64,000 nucleotides of DNA from Lithodes maja. Lineage: Eukaryota > Arthropoda > Malacostraca > Decapoda > Lithodidae. A program made the position numbers and the translations under genes. Positions 20,598 through 30,564 of the stretch are shown piece after piece. Numbering within the stretch: position 1 is the first letter of the stretch; every line of letters begins with the position of its first letter. The notes under the pieces are model-generated. The model was not told the DNA's origin and did no database searches. It saw only the letters and a program-made list of their open reading frames with translations. The stretch covers positions 1 to 64,000 of the forward strand of contig JBAKBP010007460.1 in NCBI GenBank assembly GCA_037953745.1. Direction: 5' to 3'.

Positions 20598-23500
20598 CTA
20601 CCCAGGATCATATACCCCTGAACGACCACATGCAACCTCGTTGTCACAACCGGCAATATGGCTTATGTCCAGGTTATATACCAATAACCTTAGTGACCAC
20701 CTGGTCAGCCTCATATTCCGATTGTGAAACTGGTCCAAGATCTCGAGAGGGTAATGATCTGGGTAAACTACACCGACCGGACCATAGGCTGGAACATAGA
20801 TCTCGAAATGCCCCAGCGCATCATTGTCCTTTTCACTTTCATTCATCAGGCTCTGACACGTTGCTGGTGCATTCTTAAGTCCGTCAGGCACAACATTGCA
20901 CTGGTAGGTACTCCCGTCCACAACAAAACCACACACCTCTTTAGCACGCTCGGACAAAGTTACAAGCAACGACCACTCACGACATTCCTTATCCCTCAGA
21001 TCCCTCGTCCACACGTAATCCAGCTCTGCCTGCACCATAGGCTGTCGAGCAGGATTTATACGGCAGGGAATTAAACTGAGCCTTGCACTATCTCCAGCCT
21101 GCATGTCGGATTCTACCCCGTACCTCAGGCCTGGAGAAGCAACAAACATGCGAAAGTACTGCCATAGCCTAGTAAATAACTGCCTTGCACTGTCTCCACG
21201 AACAACATGCCTTGTGCCCTCCCACAACCCAGCCGAGACCGCAGCTTCTAACCTGTAGTCTCCCTCCTTCTCCACCTTCGTCCCTAGAACAGCCAGGTCA
21301 TGAGAGGGACAATCAGTACCACCCGTGCAGTCACTCCCACAGTTCATTATTGCTAAGGCTTCCCCGCCGATACCGTACATGCGCACCCCCGCATTCCTTG
21401 TGACGACATCTGCCTGCGCAGCATCACCGCTTTCAGCGACATGGCCAGATACAGTCGGTCTATGGTAGGGCTGTTGCATTAGACTAGAGCAGCATTGGGA
21501 GGCTATGCGACGACCGGGCACTGCGATACCACAGCCGACCTTACCAATCTGCTCAATGTCCTCCTTTTGACCACCACCCTTGGCAGCCATGGGTCGACCC
21601 TGACCTGGCAACCATGCCAAGGCCTCGTCGCCCACCTTAAACCACCGAAACAACGAGGCTAACGGTCTTTTAACAGTCACATGACCTGCCTGCGGAACAT
21701 CTCGCACCGCCCGAGTTGTGAGACTCAGGGGCTCGGCACGACCAGTGGGGTATGAACCGAGCTGGTGCTGGAGTGCTGCACACTGCTGCTCAGGCAGGTG
21801 CTCTAGCACTTCCACAGCCACCAGACTCGTGTCCCCCGCCCACTGCTTCGCCGAGACATGACAATCCCTACTCTCCTCCACCTGTGCCCTACTGCCCCCC
21901 TCTCCTTCTCCACCTTGGCCGCGGCAGACCAACGCAGGGACAGTAGGCTGCTCAGGTGGTTGCCTCACAAACTCCTCCAACAGGTTCACATGACATGCTT
22001 CCCCGTCCTCGTGTTTAATCTCGACAGCACCATTACCACACTTCTGAACTTCCGGATCCTCCAACTGCAGTTTACAAATATCTGAGGGAACCAACCTGTC
22101 TAGATGCTTCCGAAGCAACCCAAATCCTTCCCCAATATCAAACTGAGCAATCCTTTTTTCTCTCTGTGTGTAACGTTGCTGCCTCTGAGTCTCTTCCGGC
22201 CCTACCTCCTCACTAGCTGTGACAGGTCCTGGGGCCTCTCCAGACTCTAACATAGGTGCTAATACTGAATCAACCAGGAGAGCCGCCGAGTCAAAACTCT
22301 TAAAACCAACTCCAGCTTTAGCCTCCTCCTGTTGATCGTTCCTCTGCTGGTCGGAAGACGGAGGACTAGGCTGTGACACTTTAGCTGTCCGAGCCCGGGT
22401 GACAGCACACGCCATGGGTTGTGCCTGGCACCGCTCGACACACTCTTGCTCTCCCCCACTCACGTCGGCCGTCCTCTCGGCAACGACTAAGGGTAGAACC
22501 TCAGAAGCGGGCATTGCAAAGTCGTTACCGAGAAGAAGGTCGACGCCCTCCACTGGCAGTTTCTCCACAATCCCAACATCCAATTCACGTGTCACACCAT
22601 CCACCTCCAACTCCAACCGCACCAGCGGGTATGACCGAGTTGCATTAATACCCTGCACCACTACCACCCGAGCCGCATTTATAGGGTAGCCAGTCAAGTT
22701 ATTCATCAGAGTCTGGGAAGCACCTGTATCACGCAAGACCTCTACTCCATGCTTGCGCCCCGCCCACATCACGCAACCCCGTCCTCTATGGTCGCAAAAA
22801 ACATCCTGAGCAGGGTTCGAGCCTCCCAGGTGCTTCTGCATTGGCTGTGCCTCAGCCTCTGACGAACTGCCCCGGGCAAACTCAGAAAACTTCGGAGACA
22901 CACCAATGTTGCAGGCCAAAGACACAGCTGCTGTAGGTGGTTTGCTAGGACAGACTCTTGCAAAGTGCCCCTTTTCATGACAATGATAACACTCCAACTC
23001 CCCTCTGGGCTTCCCTTGGTACTGGGAAGGGCCCGGCCCCTTCTTAAATGGGACGGTGCTAGTCTTGTGGTCAGTCTTGGTATCATAGCTCTTGTACTTG
23101 TTTGCATAATGTATATCACTAACTCGGGGGGGTGGGGTGTCACGCCCCTTGTTACCTGCCTCACTACGCTGGGCAGACCCGCACCCACGAATTAATGATA
23201 GCCGGAGGTCAGCCATCTCAGCTGCCTCCTGTAGAGTTTTAGGGTTCTTTTCTTTAATAGTTAAAGTCATATCTGCACCAGTACACTTATAAAACTGCTC
23301 GAGCAGAAACAGCTCAGTCAACTGTTCGGCCGTCTCAGCTTTCTCAGAACGTGTCCAGTTAGCAAGTGCATCTTTTAAGTCCCGGGCATGTTCAAGAAAG
23401 GTCGCCTCCCTAGTCTTCGTAACACCCCGAAACTTCAATCGATATGTTTCTGGTTGCAACTCGTATGCCCGTAGGACAGCTCTCTTCAATACTGGGTAGT

Positions 23501-24473
23501 CAATGCAAGACTCTAAAGGCAGTGCATCATAAGCCTTCAGACCCTTACCCGTAAGTCTTGAGGAGACTAGAGCTGCCCACTTCTCTTCAGGCCAATTATG
23601 CTCCCTACACTTCTTCTCAAAACGATTAAAAAATTCTGTGACTTCAGTTTCACTAAATGCCGGCACCAACTTGACTAAGTGGGACAAGGACTGTTCTCTT
23701 ACTTGGCCCTCACGGCCCATCCGAATCCCTGTCGACTCTGCACGAGTCTTATCTAAATCTATTTGAGCACAATATTTCTCTGAGTCGTACCTAAGCTCAG
23801 CCTCGTGCCTCCTAGTCTCATTCTCCGCCTCAATCTCATGCCTCCTAGTCTCATTCTCCTGCCTCCTAGACTCATTCTCCTGCCTCCTAGACTCAGCCTC
23901 AATCTCCTGCTTCCTAGCCTCAGCCTCAATCTCCTGCTTCCTAGCCTCATTCTTCGCCTCAATCTCCTGCTTCCTAGCCTCATTCTCCATTTTAGCAAGC
24001 TCGAGTTTAAATATCATCTCAGGAGACAGGCCGGAAGAGGGAGCTGCCACTACTGAAGGAGGGGGGGCAAGAACTGGGGAACCACCATACGCACCGCCCG
24101 AGGGCACTCCAATCTTCCAATGCTCATCCCTCTGTGGGAGAGTGCTAACCTCCGGCAACTGAGTGGACGGCACTGTGGGAGTCGAGTGAGAGGGGATCTG
24201 GGGAGGAACCCCCCCAAACGCCCTCTCCTCCGAAACCCCATGTCGCCCACGCAACACCCAGGAAATCAGCTCCCCCTTGGACATCCCTCCTACATTGGAT
24301 AGACCCAAAACCTTGGCTATCAGGTGCAAGCCATAAACATTCACCCCAGTCAGCCTCTCCTCCGTCACGTGGTACTGCTTACTCACAAAAAGTCTAGCAT
24401 CCTCCTCACTAGTTACTAACGGCACCTCCTCACATAGCATCTCTCGCTCCTCGTCAGTACTAGGGCCCGACAT
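20598..24473 (-). CDS. Gag-protease-(reduced pol) polyprotein, about 1291 aa
   Basis: The first ATG in frame is at 24473 (MSGPSTDEER) and the stop TAG at 20598. Residues 160-245 are an Arg/Glu/Gln coiled coil made of NEARKQEIEA-like repeats. Residues about 265-435 are a SCAN-like Gag (VKLVPAFSETEVTEFFNRFE, NWPEEKWAALVSSRLTGKG). A CCHC knuckle, CYHCHEKGHFARVC, is at 495-508. The protease has RDTGASQT (Asp582) and DLLLGNDF. After it, pol is only fragments: an integrase-end-like CHVNLLEEFV, a linker LEHLPEQQCAALQHQL, an integrase-C-like FKVGDEALAWLPGQGRP, then RT-like CRINPARQPMVQAELDYVW, KEVCGFVVDG and DGLKNAPATCQSLMNE, and RNase-H-like YPDHYPLEILDQF and LDISHIAGCDNEV. No YxDD and no integrase DDE core are present. 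The frame is nevertheless fully open, which is unusual for decay. Confidence 0.85.
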   Translation of the reverse strand: MSGPSTDEEREMLCEEVPLVTSEEDARLFVSKQYHVTEERLTGVNVYGLHLIAKVLGLSNVGGMSKGELISWVLRGRHGVSEERAFGGVPPQIPSHSTPTVPSTQLPEVSTLPQRDEHWKIGVPSGGAYGGSPVLAPPPSVVAAPSSGLSPEMIFKLELAKMENEARKQEIEAKNEARKQEIEAEARKQEIEAESRRQENESRRQENETRRHEIEAENETRRHEAELRYDSEKYCAQIDLDKTRAESTGIRMGREGQVREQSLSHLVKLVPAFSETEVTEFFNRFEKKCREHNWPEEKWAALVSSRLTGKGLKAYDALPLESCIDYPVLKRAVLRAYELQPETYRLKFRGVTKTREATFLEHARDLKDALANWTRSEKAETAEQLTELFLLEQFYKCTGADMTLTIKEKNPKTLQEAAEMADLRLSLIRGCGSAQRSEAGNKGRDTPPPRVSDIHYANKYKSYDTKTDHKTSTVPFKKGPGPSQYQGKPRGELECYHCHEKGHFARVCPSKPPTAAVSLACNIGVSPKFSEFARGSSSEAEAQPMQKHLGGSNPAQDVFCDHRGRGCVMWAGRKHGVEVLRDTGASQTLMNNLTGYPINAARVVVVQGINATRSYPLVRLELEVDGVTRELDVGIVEKLPVEGVDLLLGNDFAMPASEVLPLVVAERTADVSGGEQECVERCQAQPMACAVTRARTAKVSQPSPPSSDQQRNDQQEEAKAGVGFKSFDSAALLVDSVLAPMLESGEAPGPVTASEEVGPEETQRQQRYTQREKRIAQFDIGEGFGLLRKHLDRLVPSDICKLQLEDPEVQKCGNGAVEIKHEDGEACHVNLLEEFVRQPPEQPTVPALVCRGQGGEGEGGSRAQVEESRDCHVSAKQWAGDTSLVAVEVLEHLPEQQCAALQHQLGSYPTGRAEPLSLTTRAVRDVPQAGHVTVKRPLASLFRWFKVGDEALAWLPGQGRPMAAKGGGQKEDIEQIGKVGCGIAVPGRRIASQCCSSLMQQPYHRPTVSGHVAESGDAAQADVVTRNAGVRMYGIGGEALAIMNCGSDCTGGTDCPSHDLAVLGTKVEKEGDYRLEAAVSAGLWEGTRHVVRGDSARQLFTRLWQYFRMFVASPGLRYGVESDMQAGDSARLSLIPCRINPARQPMVQAELDYVWTRDLRDKECREWSLLVTLSERAKEVCGFVVDGSTYQCNVVPDGLKNAPATCQSLMNESEKDNDALGHFEIYVPAYGPVGVVYPDHYPLEILDQFHNRNMRLTRWSLRLLVYNLDISHIAGCDNEVACGRSGVYDPG
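23795..23995 (-). repeat. Coding minisatellite for the Gag coiled coil
   Basis: About ten degenerate 21-33-bp units (plus strand ...CTCCTGCCTCCTAGACTCATT..., ...ATCTCCTGCTTCCTAGCCTC...) encode ARKQEIEA, SRRQENE and TRRHEIEA repeats. The unit lengths are multiples of three, so copy-number change keeps the frame. Confidence 0.8.
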
Positions 24474-24676
24474 ACTGAAGTTCACCAAAAAATTCTCGAG
24501 ACAAAAGTGTTAAACTACCTTATGTAAGCACTAATTACTAAATTAACTGGAGTCTCTTAAATGCTCTCCTAATTGCCTTACAAAAAAAAAATTCTTCAAT
24601 ATGTACGCTAAAGTACGAACAAACAAATGTTGTACAATTCTGCAAAAAATTATACTGTTCACAAAATCCTAAGCAA

Positions 24677-24684
24677 GGTCGCCA
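24677..24684 (-). promoter_or_regulatory. Primer-binding site, tRNA-Arg type (TGGCGACC)
   Basis: On the minus strand the 5' LTR ends GTAACA, then AA, then TGGCGACC. The last is complementary to a tRNA 3' end GGTCGCCA, as used by 412/mdg1-like elements with tRNA-Arg. The match beyond eight bases was not assessed. Confidence 0.65.
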
Positions 24685-24686
24685 TT

Positions 24687-26516
24687 TGTTACGACCGGGC
24701 ACTCGGGTACACTAGGGCTCTTACACAGGACTCGAGTATGGCTCGCTGCCACAACGGAAACACACGATCCCAACCCCAGAGTACTGCCAGCCGAACAAAA
24801 AACGCCACTACCCTCCAGAGTTCTATCTGCTATAACGGGGTATACAAGAACTCGGTACTAGCGTTTCACACAACAGACTAATAACAAGACGGGAGTTATC
24901 TAGTCTGGTCAACAATCAAACAAAGAAGAAAGTACTACAACACTAAAGAATAGTGTTGGCCGAAGCCGAAGTAATCCACCCTTGAACTAAGAACTTAAGA
25001 AGTCCTCCACCCTCTACTTCGGATCGGCACTATTACGTTACGTTAAACAATAGTCCTCGAGCATCAAGCAAGGAATCTTCTGATAAGTTAGATGCTTCTC
25101 GAATACTCATAAGAAGTAAGTATCGGATTTTGAACAGCAATTTAATGAATAACTCACTGGTAATTAAAGGCTTTAAATTGACATAAGAAGAATTATAAGA
25201 ATAAGCAATAGGATATGGCAAACATTAAGAAGAAGTACTCCGACAATGCACTGGCAATAGCCTACTAAGATTGTGCTCGTGGGCCACTAATCTCTGAAGT
25301 AGCTAAGCGTGCCACACATGAAATCAATAGTGCTTAAACAATAATATACATAAGGAGAAGCTTCAATACTATACTGTATCTGCTGGTCGAGCAAAGTCTA
25401 GCTGGGATATCTAAGGTTAAGAGACAATGGCTGAGCAAGCGGCTCGTAGCCTAGCGAGGTCCTTAAGACTGTGCGGCCAAATTACGGTAATTGACGGGAT
25501 GCTCTCTTGAGAGATCCAGATCACTAGTATCTGGTTCTCTCCTGGCGATCCTCTCAAAGTCAAGCAAATGAGATAGCACAGTGTTGGGTGGCACAGGCAA
25601 AAGCCCTCACTCCCAACACAGTGCTAAACTCCCACGGTACACAATCAAAAAGACCCCCTAGGCTTCCCACGTCTCCGTTGCAATTGTGCTGGTTCAACCA
25701 ACCTAGCACTCATAGGAAATCACAACTCGAGGAACCCTATCCCAGTCTAGCATTACCTAAACCAGCAGAAAACAGGAACATGAATAATAGTACACAGGGA
25801 AATACATATACGAGTGCAACAAACATCAATCAATCCTATTCTAGTTAACCCTTCCAAAAATAGGCTATCTAACAGGCACTTATCTCGTGAGAACTCAAGC
25901 GATAATACTTTGGCTGACTAAATCTGCACCAAAGGGGTCATTGGTTAAAAAGGGACGAGAAGAGTAGAAGATAGGCGGTTCAGAGAGTAGAGAAAGTTCA
26001 CATCAGTCGGAAGAATATGGATAGTTGCAAGGGATATGAGAGGTCGCTTTGCCTGATGAGTTCTGATCTAAAAATGGCGAGACCTCCCTTTTTATACTCG
26101 GCCCCGTAGCGAGCATAACGGCAATCATGACGTCACATTCTCTCTCTCAATCTGGGATCGACAAAGGATTCCCACGCTCTTGATGAGGGGGGAGGGAGGG
26201 GGGAAGGAGGGAGGAGGGAGTGAGGCCTACACACCTCGTGGCGCGCACACTGTCCTCCGTTACATAACTCGCTCTCTCTCATCACATCATACAAGTCCCA
26301 CACACAATACTTATATCTAATGATATAAAATAGAACTCGTTGACTTAGAAGAAAACAAAATACATAATGATAATACTTATAGTACAACGGTTCACATAAA
26401 CTGAGTTAGGAAACTCTACACAGACTACAGCCAAAGTTCCTGCCCTGACGATCCTAGCGAGAGTGGGGCCTGACTGGGCGTTCTGTACAGCATGCTCATA
26501 CTCGACATGCGTCACA
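24687..26516 (-). repeat. 5' LTR of the gypsy element (1830 bp)
   Basis: Same ends and length as 18285-20114. The offset is 6402 bp throughout. Differs at C25613. Confidence 0.93.
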
Positions 26517-26520
26517 GTGT
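26517..26520 (+). repeat. Gypsy target-site duplication GTGT, right copy
   Basis: Identical to 18281-18284. Confidence 0.8.
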
Positions 26521-26807
26521 CTCAATACCAACAGTGCCTCCCCTAAACCCCCAAACTAAAATCAACAACTCACGCAAGTTGGGTCAAGCCCCGACACTCT
26601 TTATGCTCCTACTTTTTCACTTTCTCTCTTACTACACCAATACAAACTTCCCTTCTCTCACCCTCACCCACCTTTTCTATATTCATTAATTCATTCATTC
26701 ATTGCACGTATACAGTTTCCTTCCCTACTTATTGATATGTTGTCAGGTACGATGAAGCGATACTGCCGATATCTGTAGACTTGCGTTGAAATTCAAACCT
26801 TCCCTTT

Positions 26808-26839
<32 letters not shown>

Positions 26840-27057
26840 GTACTACCATATTTATCTTCAGTACTATCGCTGGCCTTAAACAACTTATTTATATGTAGTA
26901 TGTCCCACCCTCCCCAACACATACACACACACACACACCTCCCCTCTCACACTTTCCTCCTCCCTGGAGTACCTTACCTCCTCCTCCTCCCCCCCTCCCT
27001 ACTCCTCCTCCTCTCCCACCCATTCCTCTACCTCCTACAAAACCCCTAACCATACTG
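26521..27057. other. Non-coding, with poly(T) and CT/CA-rich block
   Basis: Sequence beyond the gypsy insertion is C/T-rich and contains no gene. T22 lies at 26811-26839. The block from ACACACACACACCTCCCCTC at about 26923 through CCTCTACCTCCTACAA at 27040 is repeated at 27338-27460. Confidence 0.5.
26923..27042 (+). repeat. Direct repeat of about 120 bp, copy 1 (partner 27338-27460)
   Basis: Both copies read ACACACACCTCCCCTCTCAC, ACTTTCCTCCTCCCTGGAGT, ACCTTACCTCCTCCTCC and CCCATTCCTCTACCTCCTAC in the same order. They differ in the length of the C and CT runs. Confidence 0.8.
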
Positions 27058-27212
27058 CTGTATTGTCCTCAATATTCTCGGCTAATGGCTTGATGTACAA
27101 GTACCTCCGGATATGCGGCACTGTCCCTCCCGGAGGACCACTTGCACCTTCCCTCCGAATATTACTTTATGGAAATAAAATAATTTGAATATGAATCTGA
27201 ATCTGTGTGGCT
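27058..27212 (+). mobile_element. I-group LINE 3' end, severely 5'-truncated copy
   Basis: TATTGTCCTCAATATTCT, GGCTAATGGCTTGATGTACAA, CGGATATGCGGCA and CCCGGAGGACCACTTG match the 3' UTR of the LINE at 17787-17896 in order. The copy ends in AATAAAATAATTTGAATATGAATCTGAATCTG, a short-repeat tail. Confidence 0.72.
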
Positions 27213-27239
27213 GTGTGTTTTGGGTGCTGGGGCAATGCT

Positions 27240-27267
27240 TTCTCTATACATAATTATGTATAGAGAA
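27240..27267. repeat. Perfect 28-bp palindrome
   Basis: TTCTCTATACATAA followed directly by its reverse complement TTATGTATAGAGAA, with no spacer. The flanks GCAATGC and GGCATTGGC extend the symmetry imperfectly. Confidence 0.9.
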
Positions 27268-27337
27268 GGCATTGGCTGGGGTCTGGTGACTGGGTCACGA
27301 CGGGTAGGGTCCCTCTAGGATGTTTAAGAAGGGACAT

Positions 27338-27460
27338 ACACACACACACACCTCCCCTCTCACACTTTCCTCCTCCCTGGAGTACCTTACCTCCTCCTCC
27401 CCCACCCCCCCCCCCCCTACTCCTCCTCCTCACCCACCCATTCCTCTACCTCCTACAACC
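27338..27460 (+). repeat. Direct repeat of about 120 bp, copy 2
   Basis: Partner of 26923-27042. The C run is expanded here (C14 near 27405). Confidence 0.8.
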
Positions 27461-27539
27461 CCCCTCCCTCTCTCCCATAACCACACACCCTACTAAATAT
27501 TATATTACTATCGGCATGTAAACTTCTCCACTGGTCATA

Positions 27540-27945
27540 TTGCGCTAACTATCCCCTCAATAACCATTATTGTAATAAGAATTTGAACCATGTAACTCCT
27601 CTTTGTAAAATATTTGTATTACTATAATTCCATTATAACTTCGGTAGTTGGTAATATTAGTCACATTATGTATGTGACTCTTGTATTCAGCTAACTATGA
27701 CCTCAATAACCGTTGATGTAATGAAGAATGTGAAGTGTCCCTCATATGATTGTAATATATTTGTGGTACTATTATTGCATAATAATTAATGTAGTTCGAA
27801 ATATTAGTCACATCTTGTATGTAATAATTGTATTCAGCTACCTATGATCTCAATAACCATTGATGTAAGAAAACATGAATAGCCTCCTCATATGATTGCA
27901 CTAGTTTTATAGTGCTATTATTTACCTGTCAATTAATAATTCAGA
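27540..27945 (+). repeat. Degenerate tandem repeat, about 147-bp unit, three copies
   Basis: GCTAACTATCCCCTCAATAACC (27543), GCTAACTATGACCTCAATAACC (about 27689) and GCTACCTATGATCTCAATAACC (about 27837) mark the units. Each is followed by a TGATGTAA-like motif, a variable stretch and TAGTCACAT(C/T)... A fourth unit is at 28490. Confidence 0.7.
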
Positions 27946-28111
27946 ATTTTTTTTTTTTTTTTTTTTTTTTCCATGAGCACGTATATACACTTATACAGCA
28001 TATGTGGCAATCAAATGAGGAAACTATAATAACACCAGACGACGATACTGTTGTTACAGTAGAATAATGGCTCTTTGAGCAGTATGTATTGCCTTACCAG
28101 TGGTTGTCCCC
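27817..28111 (+). repeat. Segmental duplication copy 1 (partner 28472-28821)
   Basis: Shared order: TAATAATTGTATTCAGCTA, CTCAATAACCATTGATGTAA, ATGATTGCACTAGTT, a poly(T) run, AATGAGGAAACTATAATAAC, AATAATGGCTCTTTGAGCAG and AGTGGTTGTCCCC. A (TTA)n run follows at 28110-28142. Confidence 0.8.
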
Positions 28112-28471
28112 TTATTATTATTATTATTTTATTATTATTATTGAAATACCACAGGAACGAAAATTCCTGGGAGCGAAACTTCCACCCCCAACGAGATCCC
28201 TCTCTTTCTACCACCTCCCTCCACATGTTACACGTCTCGTTAATCACAGTCTTCTAATATACAAATCACATTTCCTTACCCCCTGACATTCTTGAAATAC
28301 CCACTAAGTATATTCAATTAGATACCAACCATGCAGACTATAATACGTTCGTTGTGTATGGGTACGAGGCGATCTCAAGACACCTTAGCTCCCAGTGCAC
28401 AACGAACCGGATCATGATTATGTCCGCCTGTATTAAATTATGTATTATGTTGATTTATACCATTGCCTATT
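28112..28471. other. Non-coding stretch with (TTA)n
   Basis: (TTA)n at 28112-28142, then unique-looking AT-rich sequence. A hairpin-like GTTCGTTGTG ... CACAACGAAC pair flanks 28347-28405. No gene. Confidence 0.45.
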
Positions 28472-28616
28472 TTTGTAATAATTGTATTCAGCTAACTATG
28501 ATCTCAATAACCATTGATGTAATGAAAATATGAATAGTCTACTCATACGATTGCACTAGTTCTGTAGTGCTATTATTTACAACCTGTCAATTAATAATTC
28601 AGTCACTACAAGCTTG

Positions 28617-28656
<40 letters not shown>

Positions 28657-28821
28657 CAGACCATGTGACAATTAAATGAGGAAACTATAATAACACATCT
28701 GAATAATGCCAACCTGACTTATAAACACAAATATGAATGTAACCAGACGACGATGCTGTTGTTTCAGTGGAATAATGGCTCTTTGAGCAGTATGTATCGC
28801 CTTACTAGTGGTTGTCCCCTC
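28472..28821 (+). repeat. Segmental duplication copy 2
   Basis: Partner of 27817-28111. It is longer by a T32 run (28622-28653) and a 50-bp insert after the shared AACTATAATAAC. After the duplicated part, 28822-28880 reads GGATGGGGGGCGCTGC ... CTCGCCCCTCGGGGC, AAAATCAAAATCAAATC, which looks like a LINE 3' end with a short-repeat tail. Confidence 0.8.
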
Positions 28822-28874
28822 ACAGGATGGGGGGCGCTGCTCAATAAACTCGCCCCTCGGGGCAAAATCAAAAT

Positions 28875-28879
<5 letters not shown>

Positions 28880-28957
<78 letters not shown>
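28880..28957. repeat. (TC)n microsatellite
   Basis: About 39 TC units with one TTT interruption. Long RE/SL reading frames here are artefacts of the repeat. Confidence 0.95.
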
Positions 28958-28960
<3 letters not shown>

Positions 28961-29308
28961 AAAAATAAATAGATCCAGTATGCAGTCATATGTCAACTTG
29001 GCATATAAATTATATTAGAGTATATCGATATAACTGCTCCGTGAACATTGTATTTAGCTTAGGAAGGATCTTACATAATCACACGGTAATTGACAGTAGT
29101 TTTATTGTAAAGTATTTAATCCACGCTGTTCCTCAATTTCAATGAAATCAACTGTGTGTAGTCTATGTAGAATAATATTAAAGGTAGTCTTCTGATATAG
29201 CAGGATCAAGAACACCTTCTTAATACTAGGTGATGAGACATTGACCACGAACAACTCTTCTATGCGAGTGCTATAAAAATAATCGATATTATTTCACGTC
29301 TCTCTCTC

Positions 29309-29386
<78 letters not shown>

Positions 29387-29934
29387 ATAAATATGCAAAT
29401 AGTTAAGTTAGGGGGCGAGTTAGCTAGCATAACGGTGTTATACTACACCGATATCAAACACACTCATCAAAATAATATTATTTTAGATTGAGTACAACGA
29501 GAAAGGGAAAAGGGAAACGAAGAAAGAAGGAAGGTAAGGAGAGAATATGGAAGGAGGTAGGGTAAAGGATAATCTATAGTCTTATCGGTCTTCACACCTC
29601 ATTAAGTTAAAGCGATAGTCCGAGGCGGCGGTGACAGATCTACATGTTTCTCAGAGAGACGGGCAAAAGGGTGGAAAGGGACTTATAGCCCGGACTGTAC
29701 ATTTGGGTTTGTAACTGATTATAAATGTTAAGAACGGGGTGTTACTTAACTCTATAGGTTCAGGAACTAATGTCTAGCTAGGCCGATCCTTAGTGATCTT
29801 GGCCCCATTTATTGCTCTTTCCACTCACTAAAACATTATGCTTTCCATAATGCAGTTGGGTCGAGTACATGATTTGATTGATATCCAAAATTCGAAAATG
29901 GATATTAATCGTGATCGTGTATTCAACCTTTAAA
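28958..29934. other. Non-coding stretch with CT repeat and SINE-like tail
   Basis: Contains the (TC)n at 29300-29381 and an A/G-rich stretch at 29490-29570. At 29695-29752 a segment (GTACATTTGGGTTTGTAACT ... AATGTTAAGAACGGGGTGTTACTTA) matches the 3' body of the SINE at 35596-35655. Upstream of it, the tRNA-like half is too degraded to support. No gene. Confidence 0.5.
29300..29381. repeat. (TC)n microsatellite
   Basis: About 40 TC units with one G interruption. Confidence 0.95.
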
Positions 29935-30345
29935 GGTGGTTGCACACTGACACGATTACCCCTCCAGGCGAGTTCCCGACTCGAAATGTCAGCCTGATAC
30001 GGTGAATCGGCAACATAATCGTGGGTATCGTAAATCAGCGTTGGGTGACTCGCACGGGCCAAGCAACGTATTGGGGGTCGATACGAAGTTTTGAGCTGTT
30101 CAAAAGATCGCGAGAATCCCCCGGCATCTGTAAACAATTATCTGAGTCTGGTCTCCATCGCAAATTCGCCGTATCACAATCTTGTGGTCCGTATCAAAGA
30201 CGTATGGTCCGTATCAAAGCCGTATGGCCCATATCAACGTCGTCTGGTGCATAAACCTGCCGTGCGGACCGAATGTAGGAAAAAAAGGCACAGGAAAAAA
30301 AGGCACTGGAAATAAGAGCACTGGGGAAAAAAAAGCATATGCTTC
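29935..30345 (+). repeat. Long inverted repeat, left arm (partner 35210-35497)
   Basis: Reads GGTGGTTGCACACTGACACG, ATTACCCCTCCAGGCGAGTT, CCCGACTCGAAATGTCAGCC, TGATACGG(T)GAATCGGCAACA. The reverse complement of 35210-35497 gives the same order with few changes for about 145 bp. After a 120-bp left-arm-specific stretch it matches again through GTATCAAAGCCGTATGGCCC, CCTGCCGTGCGGACCG and repeated GGAAAAAAAGGCAC units. TTAA lies just outside both arms (29930-29933 and 35498-35501). Confidence 0.85.
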
Positions 30346-30564
30346 GGGGTAGGAAAAAATTGCATATTATGAAAATCTATCAAAATGTTTAATTAGGCAA
30401 CTTTATTATCCAGGATTTATTCCTAAATTATTTAGTATTCAAGAATTGAATAATGTTAATATATTTGTTATATTTATTGTACTTCTATATTTTGCTTTAA
30501 TTACACTATATTTCTATTTAACCAAACCTGACCTAATGTGAGACCTCACTGGGACTATGCTTTT
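30346..30564. other. AT-rich spacer
   Basis: No gene or recognisable repeat seen. Confidence 0.4.

Larger units (their letters stand above)
18285..26516 (-). mobile_element. Young Ty3/gypsy-type LTR retrotransposon, 8232 bp
   Basis: Two 1830-bp direct repeats (18285-20114 and 24687-26516) flank 4572 bp of internal sequence and are bounded by GTGT duplications. On the minus strand the LTR runs TGTGACGC ... GTAACA. A primer-binding site follows the 5' LTR and a purine tract precedes the 3' LTR. The only LTR difference I noticed is G19211 versus C25613, so the insertion is very recent. The internal region has one ORF of 1291 codons. Gag and protease look intact, but RT lacks its catalytic core and the integrase core is missing, so this copy should depend on enzymes supplied in trans. 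Clade: Ty3/gypsy with a SCAN-like Gag, possibly Gmr1-like (inference). Confidence 0.9.

Noticed and set aside
28672..28989. Glu/Arg and Ser/Leu repeat proteins over (TC)n
   Set aside because: Microsatellite translated in frame; no gene.
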